Source: Planctomycetaceae bacterium
GTDB lineage: Bacteria; Planctomycetota; Planctomycetia; Planctomycetales; Planctomycetaceae
Reading direction: 5' to 3'
Assembly: GCA_021732785.1 (NCBI GenBank)
Contig: JAKFUG010000003.1
Location: 1-64,000, forward strand
Length of the DNA: 64,000 nucleotides
Both the position numbers and the translations under genes were made by a program. This document shows, piece after piece, positions 55,229 through 62,400 of this stretch. The notes under the pieces are model-generated. The model saw only the letters and a list, made by a program, of their open reading frames with translations. It was not told where the DNA came from and did not search any database. Each line of letters starts with the position of its first letter. Position 1 is the first letter of the stretch.

Positions 55229-56383
55229 TCACGGCAGCCGGGCTTCCAGTTGCGGTTGCAGAATCTTCGCCACCACGTCATTGCCGTACGGCGTGAGGTG
55301 GCGGTCGGCGTAGTAATACAACTGCTTTCCGTGGGCTTGCCATTCGGCTTGCAGATCGGGCAGCAAGTCAATCATCGCGATGCCGAGTCGATCGCAGGTG
55401 GTCCGCAATCGATCCTGCACGTCGAATTCAAACGGGCCGATGTTTTTGATCACGGCGTGCGGGTCGACCTGATTGTGATCGGGTAACGACACGATCACCA
55501 ACTTGGTGCCCAATTCGTCGGCACGGTGATGGAGCATGTCGAGATACCGCTCGGTGATTTCCCACGCGGCGGTCCGCTGTTCTTCGGTGGTGATGCGGCG
55601 GTCTTTCGCCCCGATGAAGCGATACCGCGCCCCTTTCAGTCCTTCCTTGACCATCGCCGCCAGATACGACGTCGTCCATTTGTTCTTGTCGGCACTTTCG
55701 ACAGCCGGCAGTTCGGCAAGCGGTTGAAAGTCCTCTGGGACGGAATCCGTACGGGTAATTTTGCCATCAGCGGAAATCGCGAAGTCGGGGATCTTGCGGA
55801 CGAAATTGTCCTCCGGGTCATTCCAGAAGAAGACGAGAACCGTGAGATCCGGCCGGAATTCGGCCCCGAAACGATCGAGCACGGCGAGGCAATTGCGCGT
55901 GCCATAACCGTTCGCGCCGCCGTTGGCGACTTCGCGATCCGGCCAGGCGGCGGTCAGGCGACCGACAAACGTTTCGTCGTCGGCGGCACCCAGTCCATAC
56001 GTGAACGAGTCTCCAAGGAAAAGCACGCGGTTGCGAACACCGGCCGGGCGTTCGGCGCTGAACACTTTCGTCCCGCGTTGTCGTTGCGTGGTGTGATGAA
56101 TCGGGTGGGCGTATTCGATGGTTTCGATCTTCCCCGACACTCCCGACAGTGGCGCGTAACCATACGCCGGGTGCGGTCCCCAGGCCGGGGTCGACAGCAA
56201 GCTCGGCGGCGTCCACACCAACCGCAGCCCAAGTTCGCCCGCCAATAGCGCAAACCCGACCGCCATCGCGAGTGCCATCAGTTTCACGGTCCAGCGCACC
56301 GGCTTGCGTCGCCGCGGGGCAACCGTTGTGTTGACCGTCGACGGGGCAAGCGGATTGGCTGTCAGCGATGTCGGCACAGACAC
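55229..56383 (-). CDS. membrane-anchored SGNH/GDSL hydrolase
   Basis: A 384-residue protein with a basic N-terminus and one membrane helix (LMALAMAVGFALLAGELGLR, about 36-55). The outside domain is an SGNH esterase: block I VLFLGDSFTYGLG (Ser), block II NGGANGYGTRN (Gly), block III FFWNDPEDN (Asn) and block V YADRHLTPYG (Asp/His). Such enzymes remove acyl groups from sugars or lipids. There is no operon partner; the substrate is unknown. Confidence 0.9.
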   Translation of the reverse strand: MSVPTSLTANPLAPSTVNTTVAPRRRKPVRWTVKLMALAMAVGFALLAGELGLRLVWTPPSLLSTPAWGPHPAYGYAPLSGVSGKIETIEYAHPIHHTTQRQRGTKVFSAERPAGVRNRVLFLGDSFTYGLGAADDETFVGRLTAAWPDREVANGGANGYGTRNCLAVLDRFGAEFRPDLTVLVFFWNDPEDNFVRKIPDFAISADGKITRTDSVPEDFQPLAELPAVESADKNKWTTSYLAAMVKEGLKGARYRFIGAKDRRITTEEQRTAAWEITERYLDMLHHRADELGTKLVIVSLPDHNQVDPHAVIKNIGPFEFDVQDRLRTTCDRLGIAMIDLLPDLQAEWQAHGKQLYYYADRHLTPYGNDVVAKILQPQLEARLP

Positions 56384-56564
56384 GGGAAGTCCTCCTTGAC
56401 CGATCTTCGCGCGCGGTCTCGTGCCGCACGGAAGATTTGTTCTAACTCATGATGTGAGAAGAGACAACGGCAGTTTGGAAGCATGAAGTAGGATGCCACT
56501 GCGTGAATCATTGTGAGTCGCGAAACCGCAAGCGAATGTTGCCCAGTTTGCCACGGTGATCAGA

Positions 56565-56672
56565 ATGCGTCTTGCTGTGTTTTTGCGTTTCTGCGACGAT
56601 CCCGCCGCGCGGAAAAAGGTGGCGGATTTTTTGGGAATTGGCGCTTCAACGCTTTATCATAGCGACCCGTGA
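56565..56672 (+). CDS. possible upstream small ORF
   Basis: A 35-residue frame (MRLAVFLRFCDDPAARKKVA, then DFLGIGASTLYHSDP) whose TGA overlaps the GTG start of the next gene in GTGA. The last part looks like a short helix-turn-helix. The ribosome site is weak. It could be a translational-coupling leader or chance. Confidence 0.25.
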   Translation: MRLAVFLRFCDDPAARKKVADFLGIGASTLYHSDP

Positions 56673-57550
56673 TTCAGACGCGTTCCTCGACTGACGTTTG
56701 TCCGTCGGAGCGAGTTTTCTCGACCCGTGCGCTCCTCGTCTGCGCGCTGCTCGGCTCGCTCGCCATCACGGGTTGCCGGATGACCAACCGGGCCGATACG
56801 GTCGGTCTGCCGACGCGGCACTCGGTCAAGAATGACCAGTTGATGATCCAAAGCGACATCAAGCTGCCCAAAGATCATCCGCTGCTCAAAGACCTGGAAG
56901 CGTTACGCGGCATGATCTCGCAAACGCTGGACCTGCCGATGCAGGAGCAACCGGTGAAGGTGTATCTCTTTGGCGATGAAACGCGGTACTCGCAGTATCT
57001 GCAAACCGCGTATCCCAACCTGCCGCCGCGGCGAGCCTACTTCGTGGGGACATCGCAGGAACTGGCGGTCTACACATTCTGGGGCGAACGGATTCAGGAA
57101 GATCTGCGGCACGAATACACGCACGGCGTGTTGCACGCCTCATTGAAAGACGTCCCGCTGTGGCTCGATGAAGGCCTCGCGGAATACTTCGAAGTCGCGG
57201 AGCCGCCGGTCGGTTTCAATCGCGATTATGTGCAGCGGATGCGGTCTGCGCTGCATGAGGGCTGGCGTCCCGATCTCGATCGCCTCGAAACCCTGGAAGC
57301 CGTCGGCGACATGAAGAAGCCGGACTACTTCGAATCGTGGGCGTGGGTCCACTTCATGCTGGAAGACAGCCCGGACAGCCGCGGCGTGCTCGTCGATTAT
57401 CTGCACGAACTGCGCACCACCGCGAGTCCCGGCCGATTGTCACAACGCCTCCGCAAAGAGCTGCCCGACGCGGACGCCCGCTTCCTCGCCCACTGCGCCA
57501 CCCTCAGCGAAGGCGTGATCGCCGCCAGCGGCATGTCGAACCGCGAGTAA
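56669..57550 (+). CDS. lipoprotein with HExxH-type metalloprotease domain
   Basis: A 293-residue lipoprotein starting at GTG 56669. The signal (ALLVCALLGSLAITGC) ends in a lipobox. The mature domain carries a gluzincin signature: LRHEYTHGVLHASL (two His, catalytic Glu) and WLDEGLAEYFE, which supplies the third ligand. This resembles the DUF1570-type peptidase-like domain common in planctomycetes. All ligands are present, so it may be active at the envelope. Alone in its direction. Confidence 0.85.
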   Translation: MIQTRSSTDVCPSERVFSTRALLVCALLGSLAITGCRMTNRADTVGLPTRHSVKNDQLMIQSDIKLPKDHPLLKDLEALRGMISQTLDLPMQEQPVKVYLFGDETRYSQYLQTAYPNLPPRRAYFVGTSQELAVYTFWGERIQEDLRHEYTHGVLHASLKDVPLWLDEGLAEYFEVAEPPVGFNRDYVQRMRSALHEGWRPDLDRLETLEAVGDMKKPDYFESWAWVHFMLEDSPDSRGVLVDYLHELRTTASPGRLSQRLRKELPDADARFLAHCATLSEGVIAASGMSNRE

Positions 57551-57630
57551 CCAAAGTTTCTTGCGATGATAGCCGTGATTGATGATTGAGCCGTGGCTCA
57601 TGTCGTCCACACGGCCTAATGTCGCTTGGT

Positions 57631-58044
57631 TTACATGCCAGACGGCCCGCGGACCTCAAATTTGAGATCCTTGTTTTCGCCTTGTTTGACCGTTGTTTTC
57701 AAAGTCGTCTTGCGATTGAACTCCGGGCCCACGAGTTCCACCGAGATTTTGGAACCGTATTCATCGACCGCATCGGTTTGCTTGGCGGAATTGATGCGGA
57801 CAATCTTTTCACCGGGACTCGATTTGAACTCGAACTTTCCATCCTTGACGCCCCCGCCCGCCGGTGTGGCCTTGCCGTCGATGGTATCAAAAACAATGCT
57901 GCCGTCGGCGAGTGGCTTGCCATCCAGTGTGACGGTTCCACTGACAGGAAAGGTCGGTGGCATTGTCGGACCGCTACTGCAACCGGCAAACATGACCAAG
58001 GCGACCAGGAATTGACAACGAGCCGATGTTGAGCGCAGGGCCAT
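57631..58044 (-). CDS. small lipoprotein, carboxypeptidase-regulatory-like
   Basis: A 137-residue lipoprotein: LVALVMFAGCSSG lipobox, then a beta-sandwich-like domain (FPVSGTVTLDGKPLADGSIV, GGVKDGKFEFKSSPGEKIVR, VRGPSGM at the end). It is the family typically located directly after DUF1559 genes in planctomycetes, as here (125 bases after the DUF1559 stop). The ATG at 58044 has AAAGGTG upstream. Role unknown; the Gly-rich turns suggest a peptidase-associated regulatory fold. Confidence 0.85.
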   Translation of the reverse strand: MALRSTSARCQFLVALVMFAGCSSGPTMPPTFPVSGTVTLDGKPLADGSIVFDTIDGKATPAGGGVKDGKFEFKSSPGEKIVRINSAKQTDAVDEYGSKISVELVGPEFNRKTTLKTTVKQGENKDLKFEVRGPSGM

Positions 58045-58103
58045 GAGTCGCACCTTTTCTACGTTTTTGATTTCAAGAAGCGGTCGGTTCAATGTGGAAC
58101 GAG

Positions 58104-58145
58104 AAAAAGAATCCCTGGCGACGACAGACGCCGTTCGCCAGGGAT
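58104..58145 (-). terminator. rho-independent terminator after DUF1559
   Basis: On the minus strand ATCCCTGGCGA pairs with TCGCCAGGGAT (opposite 58135-58145 and 58111-58121) and is followed by TCTTTTTC. It lies 24 bases after the DUF1559 stop and ahead of the lipoprotein gene. Confidence 0.9.
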
Positions 58146-58168
58146 CGGGGATCAAATTGTCAGGCGAA

Positions 58169-59128
58169 TTAGAACTCGCCGACCGTCTCACTGCCGCTAA
58201 TGGTGCCGATACCCTGGAAAATTGCGGTATCGATATTGTTGCCGATGAATTTCACGGCACCGTCGGCCATCGTGGCGTGGACACCGCCGGTATGCCAGCT
58301 GCGTGCATGCACTTCCACGCCGCCGCCGCCAGAGCACGCGCGGCAGGGAACGTTCACGGTCCCCTGGCAATACTGCATCACATCGCCGACCGCGGTATTG
58401 GGCGGACGCATCGTCGTGAAGGTGGCGTTGCCGTGGTGCGTGTTGTGATAGCGACCGCGCAAATCGTGCGGGTTGCCGCAGACGACATTGCCGGCACCAA
58501 TGGGAGCGCCCGCATTATCCGCTTGCAGCCGGATTTCGCTGAACATGATGGTGTTGGAAGTGCCGTCCGTAATGCTCCGCATCGCCGTGCGGGACAAGGG
58601 GTAGAACAAACCGTTGGTGACCGCGAACGTGTTGTTGGCACCACTGTCCGTCGAACCATGGCACGGGAGATAGTTTCCGTGAAATCCCTGATTCACGATT
58701 TTGGGGTTCGCTGGGTCCGAAGGACATTGAAACATGGGAATGACCGTCGTGTTCCCAGTCCAACTGCCCGGGAAAACGTTCGCTTCCCATTGTGGCGAGA
58801 ACGAATTGTACAACGGGGCCTGATCCACATACGGCAGGATCATATGGAACCAGTTCTGTCGAGTATTGCTGGTTCCGGGGGCCGGTGCGACTCCGTTGAT
58901 GCGGGAAATGCAGGCAAAAGGAAACACCAGCACGCTGTCGTGATAGTTGTGCATGGCCAGACCCAACTGCTTCATGTTGTTCTTGCATTGGGTACGGCGG
59001 GCAGCTTCGCGCGCTTGTTGCACCGCGGGCAACAGCAGAGCGATGAGGATCGCGATAATCGCAATCACCACCAGCAGTTCAATGAGCGTGAAACCACGAC
59101 GGCGCAGGGGATGACGAACCGATGACAT
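58169..59128 (-). CDS. DUF1559 prepilin-like protein
   Basis: A 319-residue secreted protein with a type IV pilin-like N-terminus: RRRGFTLIELLVVIAIIAIL, cleavable by prepilin peptidase after Gly. Next are the family's LLLPAVQQAREAARRTQCKN, NNMKQLGLAMHNYHD, ITDGTSNTIMFSEI and, near the end, HTGGVHATMADGAVKFIGNN. DUF1559 proteins are massively expanded in planctomycetes; their function is unknown but a pseudopilin-like role in surface fibres is likely. Confidence 0.95.
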   Translation of the reverse strand: MSSVRHPLRRRGFTLIELLVVIAIIAILIALLLPAVQQAREAARRTQCKNNMKQLGLAMHNYHDSVLVFPFACISRINGVAPAPGTSNTRQNWFHMILPYVDQAPLYNSFSPQWEANVFPGSWTGNTTVIPMFQCPSDPANPKIVNQGFHGNYLPCHGSTDSGANNTFAVTNGLFYPLSRTAMRSITDGTSNTIMFSEIRLQADNAGAPIGAGNVVCGNPHDLRGRYHNTHHGNATFTTMRPPNTAVGDVMQYCQGTVNVPCRACSGGGGVEVHARSWHTGGVHATMADGAVKFIGNNIDTAIFQGIGTISGSETVGEF

Positions 59129-59400
59129 GATGGACTCCTCAAAGAGTTAAGACGACAGGAACCGGAAGACCAGATGATGACGGGCGAGAGAATTCTCGCA
59201 GATGGGAAGAATTCCCATCAAAACCACCTTACACGATATCGGCAACCCGCGGTGTCGTAAACCCACGCCATAAGGGAAAAGTCCGCAAACAGTCGCATTG
59301 TTACGAAAAAGCAATCTTCTGCGAGTGGATTTTTTTTCGCTCGCACGTTTTCTGTGCCGCGTAAGTCGCTCTGGCTTTCAACCGGTCGGCTCAGAGGTCG

Positions 59401-61095
59401 CTACTTCGGTAGCGCGTCCGCGCCTTGGCGGGTGCAGTAGTCGCCGAAGGATTCGCTGCCGTGGCGGTTCGCCTTGTAGTCTTGCAACAGGGGTTGCAGG
59501 GCGGGGACGAGATCGGCTTGCGGAATCAGGTCTTTGTAGATGAACCCGAGCCGCGTCCCCTGCACGTTGCCGCCGACGTAGATCGTGTACTTGCCCAGCG
59601 TCTTGCCGACGAAACCCAAATCCGGCGTGTAGGGCCGGGCACAGCCGTTCGGGCAACCGGTCATGTGAATCGAAATCCGTTCCTGCGGCAGTCCGAGCTT
59701 TGCCAGTTCGACTTCGAGTTGATCGATCACCGCGGGCAGCGCCCGTTCCGATTCCGTCACGGCGAGACCGCATGTCGGGAACGCCGGGCAGGCGATGGAA
59801 TAGCGTCGCAGCAGGGACAATTCACCGGCCGATTTGATGCCGTGCTCGACGAGAATCGCATCAATCGCCGCACGGTCTTCCGGCCGGACATCGCACAGGA
59901 TCACGCCCTGCAATGCCGTCAGTCGGGTTTCGAGCGGGAATTTTTTCAGGAGCGCCCGGAAGCCGGTTTTGAGCCGCAGTGAGCCTTCATCTTTGATGCG
60001 GCCGTTCTCGACGTTGATGCCGAGGAACCATTTGCCGTCGCCCTGTTCGTGCCAGCCGATGTGGTCATCGACATCGGTCACGTCCGCGGGATGTGGTTCG
60101 GGCAGTGGGAGCCCGCAGTATTCTTCCACGGCGGCTTTGAACTTCGGCAAGCCCCAGTTGTGAATGAGGTATTTCAACCGCGCGACTTTACGGTCGACAC
60201 GGTTGCCGTAGTCGCGCTGCACTTTCACGACCGCTTCCGCGACGGGGAGCAGTTGTTCGGGGGTGACATACGCCAGGCGATGCGCGAGCGCGACAAACGT
60301 CTTTTCCGCAGAGGGCGTCTGTCCCATCCCGCCGCCGACGAGGACGTTGTAGCCGACGATCTTGCCATCCTGCACAATCGCGAGAAACGCCATGTCGTTG
60401 GTGTAAACGTCAACGCAGTTGTCTTCCGGCAGCGCGACCGCCATCTTGAATTTACGCGGGAGATAATGCTCGCCGTAGATCGGCTCTTCGACCTTGTGCC
60501 ATTCGGCGGCATTGGTCTTTTCGCCGTTTTCATCGGTCAGCCAGATTTCGTGATAGGCCGCAGTTTTCGGTTTGAAGTGCGCGGCGATCCGATCGGCCAT
60601 CGCCTGCATTTCATCGTGAACCGGGTTGTTGCGAATGGGTGCGGGGCAGCACATCACATTGCGGTTGACGTCGCCGCAGGCTGCAAGCGTGGTCAGCAGC
60701 GTCTTGTTGATTCCCGCAACGGCGGCTTTGAGATTCGCCTTGATCACCCCGTGCAGTTGAAACCCCTGCCGCGAGGTAATGCGGAGCGTGCCATTACCGT
60801 ACTCATCGCACAAATCGAGATGGTCGAGGAATTGTTTCGCCGTAACCTTTCCGCCGGGAACGCGGGTGCGAACCATGCAGATATACTGTTTCCCCTTGGC
60901 GGTCCCGTCGGCGTTCTTGTCCTTGCGATGATCGCGGTCGTCCTGCTGATAGATGCCGTGCATCTTCAGGAGTTGTTCGGTGTCATCGGCGAAGGGGGTG
61001 GAGGTGCTGGGAAGTTCGTCGGCGATGGTGCCGCGGAGTTGCCGGCTGGCGTCCTTGATGCCTTCGATTTTGCTCAGCTTCGGTTCGTCGGCCAT
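59401..61095 (-). CDS. sulfite/nitrite reductase, sirohaem [4Fe-4S] type
   Basis: A 564-residue enzyme of the CysI/Sir/NirA class that reduces sulfite to sulfide (or nitrite to ammonia) for assimilation. Sirohaem and the cluster are held by CPAFPTCGLAVTESER and MTGCPNGCARPY. Substrate-binding regions include LRITSRQGFQLHGVIK, GDVNRNVMCCPAPI and VGYNVLVGGGMGQ. The start at ATG 61095 begins the conserved KLSKIEGIKDASRQLRGTI. The sequence is closer to sulfite reductase hemoprotein (CysI) than to NirA, but the electron donor is not encoded nearby. Confidence 0.9.
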   Translation of the reverse strand: MADEPKLSKIEGIKDASRQLRGTIADELPSTSTPFADDTEQLLKMHGIYQQDDRDHRKDKNADGTAKGKQYICMVRTRVPGGKVTAKQFLDHLDLCDEYGNGTLRITSRQGFQLHGVIKANLKAAVAGINKTLLTTLAACGDVNRNVMCCPAPIRNNPVHDEMQAMADRIAAHFKPKTAAYHEIWLTDENGEKTNAAEWHKVEEPIYGEHYLPRKFKMAVALPEDNCVDVYTNDMAFLAIVQDGKIVGYNVLVGGGMGQTPSAEKTFVALAHRLAYVTPEQLLPVAEAVVKVQRDYGNRVDRKVARLKYLIHNWGLPKFKAAVEEYCGLPLPEPHPADVTDVDDHIGWHEQGDGKWFLGINVENGRIKDEGSLRLKTGFRALLKKFPLETRLTALQGVILCDVRPEDRAAIDAILVEHGIKSAGELSLLRRYSIACPAFPTCGLAVTESERALPAVIDQLEVELAKLGLPQERISIHMTGCPNGCARPYTPDLGFVGKTLGKYTIYVGGNVQGTRLGFIYKDLIPQADLVPALQPLLQDYKANRHGSESFGDYCTRQGADALPK

Positions 61096-61309
61096 TCCGT
61101 CCCACTCCGTCCAAATTCGATTCCCAGCCACGTTGGATCAACCCGGCCGGATCGTCTTCCTCAGATGCACAACTTGCCACGCTTTCGGTCTTGCCGGAAC
61201 TGTTCAATTCTAGCCGGGAGACACCGTTCTTACGAGCGGAGTTCGGCGGGTGAACCGTCAGGACAGATTGTCAAAATTGAGAATCAAAGCCGGGACAGGC
61301 AGTCATTTC

Positions 61310-61388
61310 GTAGGGTTTGCCGAGTCCGCGAGGCGAACCACATCCGACGCAAAATCGAGGTTCGCCTCGCGGACTCGGCAAACCCTAC
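61310..61388. repeat. perfect 30-bp inverted repeat
   Basis: Arms 61310-61339 and 61359-61388 are exact inverted copies over 30 bases (inner part CCGAGTCCGCGAGGCGAACC) with a 19-base spacer. It lies eight bases after the SUI1 stop, upstream of the sulfite reductase gene on the same strand. Confidence 0.9.
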
Positions 61389-61395
61389 ACTGGAT

Positions 61396-61740
61396 TCACT
61401 TCGGCAATTTGTAGCCGAGTTTTGCGAGCACCTTCGCGATTCGATCGGCATGATCGCCCTGGATTTCGAGGATATCGCCGTCGATCGTGCCCCCCGCGCC
61501 GCAGGTGGTTTTGAGCTGCGTTAACAAGCCGGGCAGATCGTTTGCCTCCGCTTTCAACCCGCGGATGACCGTTGCGACTTTACCTTTCGGGCGTTTCTCG
61601 ATGGCAATTCGCGCGGTTTGTTTCCCCGGCGGCGTTAATAGCGGGGCAGGGGGCGGACAGAGGCACTCGGTTTCGAGTTTTCCGCAGCGTTCACACGTCG
61701 GCGGCTTGTCGAATGGTGTTCCAGCAAAAAGTCGTGTCAT
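61396..61740 (-). CDS. SUI1 family translation initiation factor (YciH-like)
   Basis: A 114-residue protein: a short N-terminal zinc-ribbon-like segment (TCERCGKLETECLCPPP), then the SUI1 domain (KRPKGKVATVIRGLK, LTQLKTTCGAGGTIDGD, LEIQGDHADRIAKVLAKLGY). Bacterial members resemble eIF1 and may tune start selection. A strong palindrome follows directly. Confidence 0.92.
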   Translation of the reverse strand: MTRLFAGTPFDKPPTCERCGKLETECLCPPPAPLLTPPGKQTARIAIEKRPKGKVATVIRGLKAEANDLPGLLTQLKTTCGAGGTIDGDILEIQGDHADRIAKVLAKLGYKLPK

Positions 61741-61980
61741 GCCATTCGTTTTAACGGAAAGGCCCGCCGGTGATCAACGTCCCGCCTTGCCATCAGAAAT
61801 TGGTGGAAAGGAATTCCGGATCGGCAGGAATTGCCATTGAGGCGTTGTCAAGATGGACTCCGCCGCACGGATTCTCCGGATCGCATGAGGGGGATCGAGT
61901 TTTCTCGTCGATGTGCTAAGATAATGGTTCGCAGGAGGCCGACGAATCAGACCCTCTGAGCGGCTCGAAGGAGCGACATT

Positions 61981-62400
61981 GTGCCGTTAAAGACCTTGGC
62001 GCTCGAAGAACCGAGCATCAATCTCACGTCCATGCTGGATGTCGTGCTCAATCTGATCATTTTTTTCATGATCAGCACACAGTTTATCCAAGACGAGCGG
62101 CAATACGACGTCAAGCTCCCGACCGTGTCCGAAGCGACGGCGCTCAGCGGCCAGCCGGATGAGATCGTCGTGAATATCGCGGCGAACGGCAGTCTGCAGG
62201 TCAAGGGGACGAGCCTCGGCAGTCCGGAGCTCGAATTGTTGCTGAAAACCGCCCGCGAACGGTTTCCCGGTCAGGCCGTGATCGTGCGGGCTGACGGCGA
62301 CGGAAAATATCAGCCCGTCATGGATGTTCTGGCCGTCTGTCGACGGGTCGGCATTCGGAATGTGTCCCTGGCCAATCGCCTGTCGGGAACCACACCCTGA
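61981..62400 (+). CDS. ExbD/TolR family protein
   Basis: A 139-residue inner-membrane protein with one N-terminal helix containing the proton-site Asp (INLTSMLDVVLNLIIFFMIS), then the periplasmic domain (VKLPTVSEATALSGQPDEIV, IVRADGDGKYQPVMDVLAVC). It works with ExbB/TolQ/MotA-type channels to drive envelope processes. Start GTG 61981 after AAGGAG. No ExbB/TolQ gene lies in front of it, which is unusual. Its TGA overlaps the next ATG by one base (TGATG). Confidence 0.9.
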   Translation: MPLKTLALEEPSINLTSMLDVVLNLIIFFMISTQFIQDERQYDVKLPTVSEATALSGQPDEIVVNIAANGSLQVKGTSLGSPELELLLKTARERFPGQAVIVRADGDGKYQPVMDVLAVCRRVGIRNVSLANRLSGTTP

